Assembly: GCF_947493765.1 (NCBI RefSeq) | Contig: NZ_CANLSZ010000003.1 | Span: 124,001 to 188,000 of the forward strand | Origin: an uncultured Arthrobacter sp. | Lineage (GTDB): Bacteria; Actinomycetota; Actinomycetes; Actinomycetales; Micrococcaceae | Reading direction: 5' to 3' | Length of the DNA: 64,000 nt | Shown: piece after piece, positions 37,121 through 47,824 of the stretch | Position numbering within the stretch: position 1 is the first letter of the stretch | How the letters are laid out: every line of letters starts with the position of its first letter | Notes under the pieces: generated by a model | What the model saw: only the letters and a program-made list of their open reading frames with translations | The model's database searches: none | What the model was told of the DNA's origin: nothing | Program-made: the position numbers and the translations under genes

Positions 37121-38664
37121 GTCCGTCCGGCGGGAGGTCCGGCACGTCCAATCCGCTCCGCGACTCCCGCGACCGGCGGCTCAGCCGGATCGCCGGGCCG
37201 TCCTCGCTCGTCCTCTTCGGTGTGACCGGTGACCTCGCCCGGAAGAAGCTGATGCCCGCGATCTACGACCTCGCCAACCGGGGGCTCCTGCCCCCGAGTT
37301 TCGGGCTCGTCGGCTTCGGCCGCCGTGAGTGGACCCACGAGGACTTCGTGGCGGAGGTCAGGGAGTCCGTCACGAAGTACGCGCGGACGCCGTTCAACGA
37401 CACCGTGTGGGAGCAGCTCTCCGAGGGGATCCGCTTCGTCCAGGGCACGTTCGACGACGACGACGCCTTCCGCAGTCTCCAGGAGTGTCTCGACGAGCTG
37501 GACCGGAGCCGCGGGACACGCGGCAACCACGCATTCTATCTGTCGATCCCGCCCAATGCGTTCGAGGCCGTCTGCCAGAAACTCTCCGAACACGGCCTGG
37601 CACGGCCCGAGGACGACCAGTGGCGCCGCGTTGTCATCGAGAAGCCCTTCGGGCACGACCTCGAGTCGGCTCGGGAGCTCAACCGGATCGTGGAGGAGGT
37701 CTTCCCGCCCGACGCCGTCTTCAGGATCGACCACTACCTCGGCAAGGAGACGGTCCAGAACATCCTCGCCCTGCGCTTCGCCAACCAGCTCTTCGAGCCA
37801 CTGTGGAACGCCAACTACGTGGACCACGTGCAGATCACCATGGCCGAGGACATCGGCATCGGCAGCCGGGCAGGATACTACGACGGCGTCGGAGCAGCGC
37901 GCGACGTCATCCAGAACCACCTCCTGCAGCTGCTCGCCCTCACGGCGATGGAGGAACCCATCTCGTTCGACGTGGACCACCTCCGCGCCGAGAAGGAGAA
38001 GGTGCTCGCCGCCGTGGAGCTCCCCGAGGACCTCTCGGGCCGCTCGGCCCGCGGTCAGTACGAGTCCGGGTGGCAGGGCGGTGAGCAGGTGAACGGCTTC
38101 CTCGAGGAGGACGGCATCCCCGCCGAGTCGACCACGGAGAGCTTCGCGGCCCTCCGACTCGACATCCACACGCGCCGCTGGGCCGGCGTGCCCTTCTACC
38201 TCCGGGCCGGCAAGCGACTGGGACGCAGGGTGACCGAGATCGCCGTCGTCTTCAAGCGTGCACCGAATCTCCTGTTCAGGGACCACAGCGAGGAGGACTT
38301 CGGCCAGAACGCCGTCGTCATCCGCGTGCAGCCGGACGAGGGGGTCACCATCCGCTTCGGGTCGAAGGTGCCGGGAACGCAGACCGAGGTCCGTGACGTG
38401 ACGATGGATTTCGGTTACGGCCACTCCTTCACGGAATCCAGCCCGGAGGCCTACGAACGCCTCATCCTCGACGTGCTGCTCGGCGAACCACCCCTGTTCC
38501 CCCGCCAGCAGGAAGTGGAGCTCTCCTGGCAGATCCTCGATCCCTTCGAGAAGTACTGGCAGTCGCTCGACGGCCGGCCGGAGACCTATGAGCCGGGAAG
38601 CTGGGGCCCGGACTCGGCGGACGAGCTGCTCGCAGCCGACGGACGAACCTGGAGAAGACCATGA
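37117..38664 (+). CDS. zwf: Glucose-6-phosphate 1-dehydrogenase
   Basis: First enzyme of the oxidative pentose phosphate pathway, 515 residues. NADP-binding GVTGDLARKKL lies near residue 35 and the active-site RIDHYLGKE at 203-211. The GTG start overlaps the pgi stop by 4 nt and the stop overlaps opcA by 4 nt (ATGA), so production with OpcA, its assembly factor, is tightly coupled. Confidence 0.97.
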   Translation: MSPSGGRSGTSNPLRDSRDRRLSRIAGPSSLVLFGVTGDLARKKLMPAIYDLANRGLLPPSFGLVGFGRREWTHEDFVAEVRESVTKYARTPFNDTVWEQLSEGIRFVQGTFDDDDAFRSLQECLDELDRSRGTRGNHAFYLSIPPNAFEAVCQKLSEHGLARPEDDQWRRVVIEKPFGHDLESARELNRIVEEVFPPDAVFRIDHYLGKETVQNILALRFANQLFEPLWNANYVDHVQITMAEDIGIGSRAGYYDGVGAARDVIQNHLLQLLALTAMEEPISFDVDHLRAEKEKVLAAVELPEDLSGRSARGQYESGWQGGEQVNGFLEEDGIPAESTTESFAALRLDIHTRRWAGVPFYLRAGKRLGRRVTEIAVVFKRAPNLLFRDHSEEDFGQNAVVIRVQPDEGVTIRFGSKVPGTQTEVRDVTMDFGYGHSFTESSPEAYERLILDVLLGEPPLFPRQQEVELSWQILDPFEKYWQSLDGRPETYEPGSWGPDSADELLAADGRTWRRP

Positions 38665-39605
38665 TCGTGGAGCTACCCGACACCACCACGTCGAAGGTGT
38701 CGAAGGAACTGATGTCCCTGCGCGAGAGCGGCGGAGTCGTGGCGCTGGGGCGCGTGCTGACGCTGGTGGTGATGACGCGCTCCGGCGACGAGGAGGATGC
38801 CATCGACGCCGCGAACCAGGCCAGCCGCGAGCATCCCTGCCGCATCATCGTCCTCGCCGAGGGTTCCGCGGACGAACCCACGAGACTGGACGGCCAGATC
38901 CGTGTCGGCGGGGACGCCGGCGCCTCGGAGGTGATCGTGCTCCGCGGGTACGGGGCCCTGGCCGAGGAGAACGAGTCCCTGGTCTCGGCCCTGCTGCTGC
39001 CGGACGCGCCGATCGTCGCCTGGTGGCCGCACGGTGCCCCGGCTGCGACCGGACGGACCTCGATTGGCAGCATCGCCCACCGCAGGATCACCGACGCGGC
39101 GCAGGAACCCGATCCGACGGAGGCGCTGTTCACCATCGGTGCCACCTACACGGCCGGGGACACCGATCTCGCCTGGACGCGCCTCACGAACTGGCGTGTC
39201 CAGCTCGCGGCCGTCATGGACCAGGTCAGGGGCGACGCTCCGGTCACCGCCGTCAGTGTCGAGGGGGCCTCGGACTCCCCCAGCACCGTCCTGCTCGCCG
39301 CATGGCTCGGTCAGGCGTTCGACGTGCCCGTGACCGTCGTGGCCGGGGACCCCGGCACGGGGCTCAGGCGCGTCCGCCTGGGCCGTGACGGCGGGGACAT
39401 CGAGCTGTACCGGCCCGATCTCGACGTTGCGGAACTCCATCAGCCCGGGCAGCCCGTCCAGCACATCTCCCTGCCCCGCCGGAGCCTGCGCGACTGCCTC
39501 GCGGAGGAGCTGCGGCGGCTGGACCCCGACGAGGTGTTCGGGGAAGTCATCACCCAGGGCCTCGCCCGGACCAAGCTGAGGAGCGTACCGAATCATGAGC
39601 GCTGA
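38661..39605 (+). CDS. opcA: Glucose-6-phosphate dehydrogenase assembly protein
   Basis: 314-residue OpcA that activates or assembles Zwf in actinobacteria and cyanobacteria. Conserved NTD (TTTSKVSKELMSLRE), PCRIIVL, and LLLPDAPIVAWWP segments. It lies directly after zwf with a 4-nt overlap and overlaps pgl by 11 nt. No catalytic motif is expected or seen. Confidence 0.95.
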   Translation: MIVELPDTTTSKVSKELMSLRESGGVVALGRVLTLVVMTRSGDEEDAIDAANQASREHPCRIIVLAEGSADEPTRLDGQIRVGGDAGASEVIVLRGYGALAEENESLVSALLLPDAPIVAWWPHGAPAATGRTSIGSIAHRRITDAAQEPDPTEALFTIGATYTAGDTDLAWTRLTNWRVQLAAVMDQVRGDAPVTAVSVEGASDSPSTVLLAAWLGQAFDVPVTVVAGDPGTGLRRVRLGRDGGDIELYRPDLDVAELHQPGQPVQHISLPRRSLRDCLAEELRRLDPDEVFGEVITQGLARTKLRSVPNHER

Positions 39606-40410
39606 ACCGAGAGTAGGCATCCATCCGTCCCAGGCCTCCCTGGCGGCGGCCGTCGCCGCCAGGCTCATCACCCGCCTGGTCGACGTGCAGAGCGAGCTGG
39701 GGACCGCGACGGTGGTCCTCACGGGCGGCTCGATCGGCACGGCCGCCCTGCAGGCGGTGGCCGAGTCGCCCGCCCGCCGGGCCGTGGACTGGTCCAGTGT
39801 GCACTTCTGGTGGGGTGACGAGCGTTTCCTGCCGGCCGACGACCCGGACCGCAACGCCGTGCAGGCACGCTCCGCGCTCCTGGAGCACATCCCGGTGGAC
39901 CCCCGCAAGGTGCACGAGTTCGGGTCCTCGGACCGCTTCCCCGACCAGGACGCCGCCGCGGAGGACTACGCGAGGCAGCTGGCGGAGGCGGCCTCGGCGG
40001 AACGCACGGAGGAGCTGGGTGCGGACGGGCAGGACCAGCGGCTCCCCCGGTTCGACGTCCTCCTGCTCGGTGTGGGACCGGACGCCCACATCGCCTCCCT
40101 CTTCCCCGAGCTCGGCGGCATCCGCACCCGGGGCTCGACGACGGTGGGCGTCGCCGACGCACCGAAGCCTCCTCCGCGGCGCGTGAGCCTCACCCTCGAG
40201 GCCATCAACAGTGCCCAGGAGGTGTGGCTGACCGTCAGCGGGAGCGATAAGGCGGGCGCGGTGGGTCTTGCCCTCGCCGGTGCCGGCCACGTCCAGGTCC
40301 CGGCTGCCGGTGCACGGGGACGACTGAGGACCCTGTGGCTCGTCGACCAGGACGCCGCGCAGAAACTCCCGGGGCGCCTCATCACCGCCGACGACGACGC
40401 GGACGACTGA
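39595..40410 (+). CDS. pgl: 6-phosphogluconolactonase
   Basis: Hydrolyses 6-phosphogluconolactone made by Zwf. 271 residues of the DevB/SOL type with VVLTGGSIG, FWWGDERFLP and the LLGVGPDAHIASLFP motif. ATG 39595 overlaps opcA by 11 nt. Last gene of the pentose phosphate operon; the 20-bp terminator hairpin follows 14 nt later. Confidence 0.94.
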   Translation: MSAEPRVGIHPSQASLAAAVAARLITRLVDVQSELGTATVVLTGGSIGTAALQAVAESPARRAVDWSSVHFWWGDERFLPADDPDRNAVQARSALLEHIPVDPRKVHEFGSSDRFPDQDAAAEDYARQLAEAASAERTEELGADGQDQRLPRFDVLLLGVGPDAHIASLFPELGGIRTRGSTTVGVADAPKPPPRRVSLTLEAINSAQEVWLTVSGSDKAGAVGLALAGAGHVQVPAAGARGRLRTLWLVDQDAAQKLPGRLITADDDADD

Positions 40411-40424
40411 GCACCCTCCTCCGG

Positions 40425-40466
40425 ACGCAGAACGCCCCGCAGCCGAGGCTGCGGGGCGTTCTGCGT
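40425..40466. terminator. Bidirectional terminator with a perfect 20-bp stem
   Basis: ACGCAGAACGCCCCGCAGCC and its exact complement are separated only by GA. It lies between the convergent pgl and secG genes, starts 14 nt after the pgl stop and ends 4 nt from the secG stop, so it can end both operons. There is no long T-run. Confidence 0.85.
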
Positions 40467-40470
40467 CGAT

Positions 40471-40722
40471 CTACGCGCTGACCGCGAAGCGCTGGATGAG
40501 ACCGAGCGCGACGATCACCACGCCCCAGGACAGTCCCAGGGCGACCGTGAAGCGGTTCAGGTTGCGTTCGGCGACTCCCGAGGACCCCATGCTGGACGTC
40601 ATACCGCCGCCGAACATGTCGGACATGCCGCCTCCGCGACCCTTGTGGAGCAGGATCAGCAGGGTGAGCAGGAGGCTCGTGACGCCGAGCAGGACGAGCA
40701 GGATGATACGGAGGATTTCCAC
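40471..40722 (-). CDS. secG: Preprotein translocase subunit SecG
   Basis: 83-residue SecG with two membrane helices (residues 4-24 and about 58-78) and the Gly-rich cytoplasmic loop GRGGGMSDMFGGGMTSS. GTG 40722 has AAAGGG upstream. Last gene of the gap-pgk-tpiA-secG unit, its usual place in actinobacteria. Confidence 0.95.
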   Translation of the reverse strand: MEILRIILLVLLGVTSLLLTLLILLHKGRGGGMSDMFGGGMTSSMGSSGVAERNLNRFTVALGLSWGVVIVALGLIQRFAVSA

Positions 40723-40776
40723 GGGGCCCTTTCAAGGCTCGGATGACCACTTCACGGAAGCGGCCGACGCTCGGAA

Positions 40777-41592
40777 CTAGTCTGTCACCAGATGCTGTTC
40801 GAACCTGACAATACTAGCAAACTCGGCCACATCGAGGCTCGCGCCGCCCACGAGGACGCCGTCCACATCACGCTCCCGGAGGATGCTGGCCGCGTTCGCG
40901 GCCTTCACCGAGCCGCCGTAGAGGAGGCGTGTCCTCGCGGCCGCCTCCGCGCCGGACAGCGTCTTGAGTTCGGCCCGGATCGCGGCGCACATCTCCTGCG
41001 CGTCCTCGGGACCGGCGACCTCCCCCGTCCCGATTGCCCAGACCGGTTCGTAGGCGACCACGAGGGAGGAGACCTGCTCGGCGGTCAGGCCGGCGATACC
41101 CCGGCGCAGCTGGTCGAGGGTGTGCTCCACGTGGGTCCCGGCCTGACGGATCTCCAGTCCCTCCCCCACGCAGAGCACGGGGACGAGACCGTGGCGATAC
41201 GCGGCGTGGACCTTCCGGTTGAGCAGTTCGTCCGATTCGGCGTGGATCGTGCGCCGCTCCGAGTGCCCCACCAGCACGTAGGTGCAGTCGAGCTTCCGCA
41301 GGAACTGTCCGGAGATGTCCCCCGTGTAGGCTCCGGAGTCCTCGGGGGAGAGGTCCTGCCCCCCGTAGACCACGTCGAGGGTGTCACCCTTGACGAGGGT
41401 CTGCACGCCGCGCAGGTCGGTGAACGGCGGGAAGACGGACACCTCCACGCGCGAGAAGTCGTGACCGGCGTCGTCGAGGGTCCAGGCGAGTTTCTGCAGG
41501 AAGGTGATCCCCTGCATGTGGTCGAGGTTCATCTTCCAGTTACCGGCGATGAGCGGTCGGCGATCGAAGGCGCCATTGGTCGAGGTGGTCAT
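40777..41592 (-). CDS. tpiA: Triosephosphate isomerase
   Basis: 271-residue TIM barrel. Active-site N18 and K20 (AGNWKMN), H110 (LVGHSERR) and E182 ([10 protein letters not shown]), and the phosphate loop [11 protein letters not shown] are intact. ATG 41592 is preferred (GGAGCAGCAG before it); an upstream ATG would add four residues. A strong hairpin lies between it and pgk. Confidence 0.96.
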   Translation of the reverse strand: MTTSTNGAFDRRPLIAGNWKMNLDHMQGITFLQKLAWTLDDAGHDFSRVEVSVFPPFTDLRGVQTLVKGDTLDVVYGGQDLSPEDSGAYTGDISGQFLRKLDCTYVLVGHSERRTIHAESDELLNRKVHAAYRHGLVPVLCVGEGLEIRQAGTHVEHTLDQLRRGIAGLTAEQVSSLVVAYEPVWAIGTGEVAGPEDAQEMCAAIRAELKTLSGAEAAARTRLLYGGSVKAANAASILRERDVDGVLVGGASLDVAEFASIVRFEQHLVTD

Positions 41593-41617
41593 CTGCTGCT
41601 CCATCCGTTGCGTTCAT

Positions 41618-41661
41618 GACGGCGGGATCCGCTCGGGTTCCCCCGTGCGGATCCCGCCGTC
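41618..41661. terminator. 15-bp hairpin between pgk and tpiA
   Basis: GACGGCGGGATCCGC and GCGGATCCCGCCGTC form a perfect stem with a 14-nt loop in the 94-nt gap between pgk and tpiA. In an otherwise co-directional operon it may attenuate or stabilise mRNA ends. No T-run is present. Confidence 0.6.
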
Positions 41662-41686
41662 GTCCTACCAGGGGGCCCGGGTCCGG

Positions 41687-42937
41687 TCAGTCGCGGGCGA
41701 GGGCCGTGAGCCCGGGGAGTTCCTTCCCCTCCAGGTACTCGAGGCTGGCACCCCCGCCCGTGGAGATGTGTCCGAACTGCTCGTCGGCGAAGCCGAGGCT
41801 CCGGACCGCCGCGGCGGAGTCGCCTCCGCCCACCACCGTCAGTGCCCCGGCCGCCTGCGCGTCCACGAGGGCTTGGGCGACGGCGCGGGTACCCGCGGCG
41901 AAGGCGTCGAACTCGAAGACCCCCATGGGCCCGTTCCAGAAGACGGTCCTCGCCTCGACGATGTTCGCGGCGAAGTCGGTGCCGGTGGCCGGACCGATGT
42001 CCAGTCCGATCCCGGCGGCGCCGAACGGCCCGGACTCCATGGCATCCGCCGCGACCACGCCGTGCTCGGCGTCTGCGGCGAACGACTCCGCGACCACGAT
42101 GTCCGTGGGCAGCACGAACTGCGTGCCGTCCCGTGATCCGCGCTCCAGGTAGCCGCGCACCGTGTCGATGCGGTCCTCCTCGAGCAGGCTGGATCCGACG
42201 TCGTGCCCCTGGGCCGCGAGGAAGGTGAAGACCATCCCCCCGCCCACGAGGATCCGATCGGCGGTGCCGATCAGGTTCTCGATCACGGCCAGCTTGTCGG
42301 AGACCTTCGACCCGCCCAGGACGACGACGAAGGGCCGCTGCGGCTCCGGCGTCAGGCGTTCCAGCACGGTGAGTTCCGCCGTCACCAGATCCCCCAGGTA
42401 GGCGGGCAGCAGGGCGGCGATGTCGTAGACGCTCGCGTGCCGGCGGTGCACGGCCCCGAAGGCGTCGTCGACGTACGCGCCGTCCTCCCCCACGAGATCG
42501 GCCAGTTCCCGGGCGAAGGCGGAGCGCTCGGCGTCGTCCTTGCTGGTCTCGCGCGCATCGAACCGCACGTTCTCGAGGACCAGCACCTCGCCCTCCCCCA
42601 ACCCGGCAGCGGCGGTGCGGGCACCGTCACCGCTCGTGTCGGGAGCCAGCGTGACCGGGAACCGCGCCAGATCGCGCAGGACGTCCACGGCCGGCCCGAG
42701 GGAGTACTTCTCCTCGGGAGCGCCCTTGGGTCGCCCTAGGTGCGCCATCACCACGACGGCGGCTCCGGCCTCCGTCAGGCGCTCCAGTACGGGCAGGGAG
42801 GCCCGCACGCGTCCGTCGTCGGTCACCCGGACGGCGGGGTCGTCCCCGCTGAGGGGGACGTTGAGATCGGACCGCACGAGGATGCGGCGACCGCGCACAC
42901 CCTCGGCGAGCAGGTCGTCCAGAGATGCGTAAGCCAT
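41687..42937 (-). CDS. pgk: Phosphoglycerate kinase
   Basis: 416-residue glycolytic kinase. RSDLNVPL, the HLGRPKG loop near residue 68, the hinge and GGGDSAAAV nucleotide motif and the C-terminal [18 protein letters not shown] are present. ATG 42937 has GAGGGGA 7 nt upstream and is 12 nt after the gap stop. Confidence 0.97.
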   Translation of the reverse strand: MAYASLDDLLAEGVRGRRILVRSDLNVPLSGDDPAVRVTDDGRVRASLPVLERLTEAGAAVVVMAHLGRPKGAPEEKYSLGPAVDVLRDLARFPVTLAPDTSGDGARTAAAGLGEGEVLVLENVRFDARETSKDDAERSAFARELADLVGEDGAYVDDAFGAVHRRHASVYDIAALLPAYLGDLVTAELTVLERLTPEPQRPFVVVLGGSKVSDKLAVIENLIGTADRILVGGGMVFTFLAAQGHDVGSSLLEEDRIDTVRGYLERGSRDGTQFVLPTDIVVAESFAADAEHGVVAADAMESGPFGAAGIGLDIGPATGTDFAANIVEARTVFWNGPMGVFEFDAFAAGTRAVAQALVDAQAAGALTVVGGGDSAAAVRSLGFADEQFGHISTGGGASLEYLEGKELPGLTALARD

Positions 42938-42949
42938 GGTGGATCCCCT

Positions 42950-43975
<1,026 letters not shown>

Positions 43976-44076
43976 TCATAGGTGGTGCCACCGATCAACC
44001 CATCACGGGTGCCGGCGACTGGTCGAGTCGTGCCGGGCACACCGTCGTGCCGTTCTCGTGCGGGGGCGGTCGGGGT

Positions 44077-44700
44077 CTAGGGGGTGATGAGGGTGGAGGC
44101 CCCGGCGGTCGCCGCCTGGTAGCGGGCCTGGACATCGGCCCAGTTCACCAGGTTCCACCACGCCTTGACGTAGTCGGGCTTCACGTTCACGTAGTCCAGG
44201 TAGAAGGCGTGCTCCCACATGTCGAGCATCAGCAGCGGGATGGTGCCCACGGGCACGTCGCCCTGCTGGTCGTAGAGCTGCTCGATCACCAGGTTCTTGC
44301 CCAGGGGCTCGTACGCCAGGACCGCCCAGCCCGAGCCCTGCAGCGAGGTCGCCGCGGCGGTGAAGTGCGCCCGGAATGCGTCGAAGGACCCGAACGCCCC
44401 GTCCAGGGCGGAGGCGAGATCACCGTCGGGCTTGTCGCCGCCCTCGGGGGACATGTTCTTCCAGAAGATGCTGTGGTTGATCACCCCGCCCACGTGGAAG
44501 GCCAGGTCCTTGGAGAGCTTGGGGATGGTCGCGAACTGGCCCTGCTCGCGGGCCTCGGCGAGCTGGGCGAGGGCGTCGTTGGCGCCCTTGACGTAGGTGG
44601 CCTGGTGCTTGGAGTGGTGCAGTTCCATGATCCGGCCCGAGATGTGCGGCTCCAGGGCCGCGTAGTCGTAGTCCAGATCCGGCAGTACGTACTCGCTCAT
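44077..44700 (-). CDS. sodA: Superoxide dismutase, Fe/Mn type
   Basis: 207-residue SOD with metal ligands H28, H76, D160 and H164 ([11 protein letters not shown]). The DQQGD segment before the third ligand favours the Mn or cambialistic form over the iron form. ATG 44700 has GGAGGA 4 nt upstream. It sits between gap and whiA; minus-strand TAGGAT at 44800-44805, overlapping the gap after whiA, is a candidate promoter, so it may be expressed independently. Confidence 0.96.
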   Translation of the reverse strand: MSEYVLPDLDYDYAALEPHISGRIMELHHSKHQATYVKGANDALAQLAEAREQGQFATIPKLSKDLAFHVGGVINHSIFWKNMSPEGGDKPDGDLASALDGAFGSFDAFRAHFTAAATSLQGSGWAVLAYEPLGKNLVIEQLYDQQGDVPVGTIPLLMLDMWEHAFYLDYVNVKPDYVKAWWNLVNWADVQARYQAATAGASTLITP

Positions 44701-44814
44701 GCAATCCTCCTGGTCGGTCTGATGCGTCCGCGCTGGTCCGGCCCCCCGGGCCTGGAGACGGCGGACGCCCCGCTCGGTGGGAAGCGGGCTTCCTGCTCCA
44801 TCCTATGCACTCCT

Positions 44815-45795
44815 TCACTCCTCCAGCATGTCCGCGGTGACATTCGCGTCCGTCCCGGGGATCCCGGTGTCCGACGCCTGCCTGTCGGCCATCGCGAGCA
44901 ACCTCCTGATCCGCCCCGCGATCGCGTCCTTCGTCATCGGCGGATCCGCGAGCCGCCCGAGCTCGTCGAGGCTCGCCTGCTTGTGCGCCACCCTCAGCTC
45001 CCCCGCGTACCGGAGGTGCTCGGGGACGCTCCCGGCGAGGATCTCCAGCGCCCGCTCCACGCGGGCACCGGCGGCGACGGCGGCCTGCGCCGACCGCCGC
45101 AGATTGGCGTCGTCGAAGTTGGCCAGGCGGTTCGCCGTGGCGCGCACCTCCTTGCGCATGCGGCGCTCCTCCCACGTCATCAGGGCGTCGTGGGCGCCCA
45201 TCCGGGTCAGGAGCGCGGCGATCGTGTCGCCGTCCCGGATGACCACGCGATCGACGCCGCGCACCTCGCGGGCCTTGGCCGCGATGTCGAGCCGGCGCGC
45301 TGCTCCGACGAGCGCGAGGGCCGACTCCGGTCCCGGGCACGTCACTTCGAGGGACGAGGAGCGGCCGGGTTCGGTCAGTGATCCGTGGGCGAGGAAGGCA
45401 CCGCGCCAGACCGCCTCGGCGTCCGACGTCGAGCCGTTGACGACGGCGGACGGCAGACCGCGGACGGGCCGGCCGCGGCTGTCGAGCAGACCGGTCTGGC
45501 GGGCGAGCGACTCGCCGTCCCGGACCACCCTGAGCACGTAGCGGCTCCCGCGCCGGAAGCCTCCCCCCGTCACCACGACGATGTCGCTGGGGTGACCGTA
45601 GACCTCGGCGATGGCGGTGCGCAGGCGCCGCGCGGTCGAGGCGAGGTCCACCTCCGCCTCGATGACGATCCGGCCCGAGATGATGTGGAGGCCCCCCGCG
45701 AATCGGAGCAGGGCGGACACCTCGGCCTTCCGGACCGACGACTTCTTGACCTCGAGGTGCGACAGCTCCTCTTTGACATCAGCGGTCAGGGCCAC
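44815..45795 (-). CDS. whiA: Sporulation/division regulator WhiA
   Basis: 326-residue protein with a degenerate LAGLIDADG homing-endonuclease-like domain and a C-terminal helix-turn-helix ([26 protein letters not shown]). In non-sporulating actinobacteria it affects cell division and gene expression. GTG 45795 has AGGAG upstream. Last gene of rapZ-yvcK-whiA, 9 nt after yvcK. Confidence 0.95.
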   Translation of the reverse strand: MALTADVKEELSHLEVKKSSVRKAEVSALLRFAGGLHIISGRIVIEAEVDLASTARRLRTAIAEVYGHPSDIVVVTGGGFRRGSRYVLRVVRDGESLARQTGLLDSRGRPVRGLPSAVVNGSTSDAEAVWRGAFLAHGSLTEPGRSSSLEVTCPGPESALALVGAARRLDIAAKAREVRGVDRVVIRDGDTIAALLTRMGAHDALMTWEERRMRKEVRATANRLANFDDANLRRSAQAAVAAGARVERALEILAGSVPEHLRYAGELRVAHKQASLDELGRLADPPMTKDAIAGRIRRLLAMADRQASDTGIPGTDANVTADMLEE

Positions 45796-45804
45796 GCAAA
45801 ACTC

Positions 45805-46827
45805 CTAGTTCTCACCGAACATGTCGTTGTAGGACGTCGCCAGCCGCAGTGGGTCGTGGACGGGCTTACCGGTCGAAACCCCTACTGTACCGAAAACGGC
45901 CCGGCCGCCCAGCCGGGCGGCTGCACGCTCGAAGTCCGCACGGTCGCCCACCACGGACGGATCGACGAGGACGACGTCGACCGTGAAGTCGGGCGCGTAG
46001 CGGGAGATCACCGTGAGGTGGTCCACCGCGCTCATGCCCTGGGTCTCCTTGGTGTCGTTGCTCAGGTTCATGGTGAGGCAGCGCCGTGCCGAGGTGCGGC
46101 ACAGGGCGTCGCGCAGTTCCGGGAGCAGCAGGTGCGGCAGGACCGACGTGTACCAGGAGCCGGGTCCGAGGATCACCCAGTCGGCGAGCTCGACGGCCTC
46201 CAGCGCGTCCTGGCAGGCGGGGGCGCCGGCCGGCAGCAACCGGACGTCACCCACGTTGCCCACGTCGGCGGCCACGGCGAGCTTCGCCTGGCCGGTGACC
46301 GTGCTGACACGCAGGGAGCCCTGGTTCTCGCTGAGGATGTCCCCCTCGATGGTGAGCGGGACGCTGGCCATCGGCAGGACAGTGCCCCGGGCACCCAGGA
46401 GCGCCCCGGCCCACTGGAGGCCGGCCACCGGGTCACCGAGGAGCTCCCACAGCGTGACGATCAGCAGATTGCCCATGGCGTGGTCGTCGAGCGACCCCTC
46501 GGCGCCGTCCTTCGAGGTGAAGCGGTGCTGCATGACATCGCGCCAGGTCCGGCCCCAGTCGGTGTCGTCGCACAGTGCGGCCAGCGCCATCCGGAGATCA
46601 CCCGGTGGCAGGACGCCGAGTTCCCGCCGCAGGCGGCCGGAGGATCCGCCGTCGTCGGCGACGGTGACCACGGCCGTCAGCTCCTGGGTCAGCAGTCTCA
46701 GTGCGGACAGCGACGAGGACAGTCCGTGGCCACCGCCCAGGGCGACGACGGAGGGCTGGGTCCCGTGCCCCCCGTGTCCGCGACCCGCAGGCGGGATCAG
46801 CGGCAGTGGTCCGGAGAACAGCGCCAC
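45805..46827 (-). CDS. yvcK: YvcK-family carbon/cell-envelope regulator
   Basis: 340-residue member of the CofD/YvcK family; the family helps balance gluconeogenic growth and peptidoglycan synthesis and binds UDP-sugars in some species. VALGGGHGLSSSLSALR and the VADDGGSSGRLRRELG loop are diagnostic. Its GTG overlaps the rapZ stop by one base. The first 25 residues are low-complexity and could be trimmed by a later start. Confidence 0.92.
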   Translation of the reverse strand: MALFSGPLPLIPPAGRGHGGHGTQPSVVALGGGHGLSSSLSALRLLTQELTAVVTVADDGGSSGRLRRELGVLPPGDLRMALAALCDDTDWGRTWRDVMQHRFTSKDGAEGSLDDHAMGNLLIVTLWELLGDPVAGLQWAGALLGARGTVLPMASVPLTIEGDILSENQGSLRVSTVTGQAKLAVAADVGNVGDVRLLPAGAPACQDALEAVELADWVILGPGSWYTSVLPHLLLPELRDALCRTSARRCLTMNLSNDTKETQGMSAVDHLTVISRYAPDFTVDVVLVDPSVVGDRADFERAAARLGGRAVFGTVGVSTGKPVHDPLRLATSYNDMFGEN

Positions 46828-47726
46828 TACTCGCGACCGAGATCACGGTGGTGCGCGGTCACCTGCACGCCGGGGAGCTGTGCCAGGCGCTGCGCGATGT
46901 CCTCCGTCACGGCGACGGACCGGTGCTTCCCGCCGGTGCATCCGATGGCGAGCGTGGCGTAGTGCTTGTTCTCCCGGCGGTACCCGTCGAGCGCGGGGAC
47001 GAGCGCGTGCACGTACCGGTCGATGAAGTCCCCTGCGCCCTGCGCACCCAGGACGTAGTCGCGCACCTGCGGGTCGAGCCCCGTGTGGGGGCGGAGCGCG
47101 GGCACCCAGTGGGGATTGGGGATGAAGCGCACGTCCGCGACGAAGTTCGCGTCCACGGGGAGCCCGTACTTGAAGCCGAAGCTCATCACGTTGATGCGCA
47201 GCACGATCGGGCCGGAGTCGGAGAACAGTTCGGTGACACTCGTGGCCAGGGCGTGGACGTTCAGCTCGGTGGTGTCGATCACGATGTCCGACGACTGCTT
47301 GAGCACCGTGAGCAGCTCGCGCTCCGCGGCGATGCCGTCGAGGATCCGCCCGTCCCCCTGCAGGGGGTGCGGGCGGCGGCCCTGCTCGAACCGGCGCACG
47401 AGGACGGCGTCCGAGGCGTCGAGGAACAGGACGCGGTAGTTCATGCCCGCGGCGCGGAGACCGTCCAGTGCGGCCTTCATCTCGCTGAAGAGCTCCTTGC
47501 CGCGCACATCCATCACGACGGCGAGCTTCGGGATGGAGTCCGGCGTCCGGGCGACCAGTTCCGTGAGGGTGCTCAGCATCTGGGGTGGCAGGTTCTCCAC
47601 CACGTACCAGCCGTGGTCCTCCAGGGCGTTCGCCGCCGTGCTGCGGCCGGCACCGGACATGCCGGTCACCACGAGCAGTTCTGATTCGGGCGGTTTGACC
47701 GGCGTCAGGCTCGTGGCCTCAGTCAT
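46827..47726 (-). CDS. rapZ: RNase adapter/GTPase-like protein RapZ
   Basis: 299-residue RapZ (YvcJ) P-loop protein. The Walker A reads GMSGAGRST (22-30), with Arg in place of the usual Lys, a common actinobacterial variant. The C-terminal [12 protein letters not shown] motif is conserved. In E. coli RapZ steers GlmZ RNA decay; that RNA system is not established here. ATG 47726 has only a weak ribosome site. Minus-strand TAGGCT at 47818-47823 is a possible -10, giving a leader of about 85 nt. Confidence 0.93.
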   Translation of the reverse strand: MTEATSLTPVKPPESELLVVTGMSGAGRSTAANALEDHGWYVVENLPPQMLSTLTELVARTPDSIPKLAVVMDVRGKELFSEMKAALDGLRAAGMNYRVLFLDASDAVLVRRFEQGRRPHPLQGDGRILDGIAAERELLTVLKQSSDIVIDTTELNVHALATSVTELFSDSGPIVLRINVMSFGFKYGLPVDANFVADVRFIPNPHWVPALRPHTGLDPQVRDYVLGAQGAGDFIDRYVHALVPALDGYRRENKHYATLAIGCTGGKHRSVAVTEDIAQRLAQLPGVQVTAHHRDLGRE

Positions 47727-47824
47727 CGTGGTGCATCCGTTCCGGCTCGACGGGGAACCCGCTCTGCGGGCAGCCCTGGTGTGGTCTCTGGAGCGGTCGT
47801 CCTGCAGCCGCCCGCCCAGCCTAG

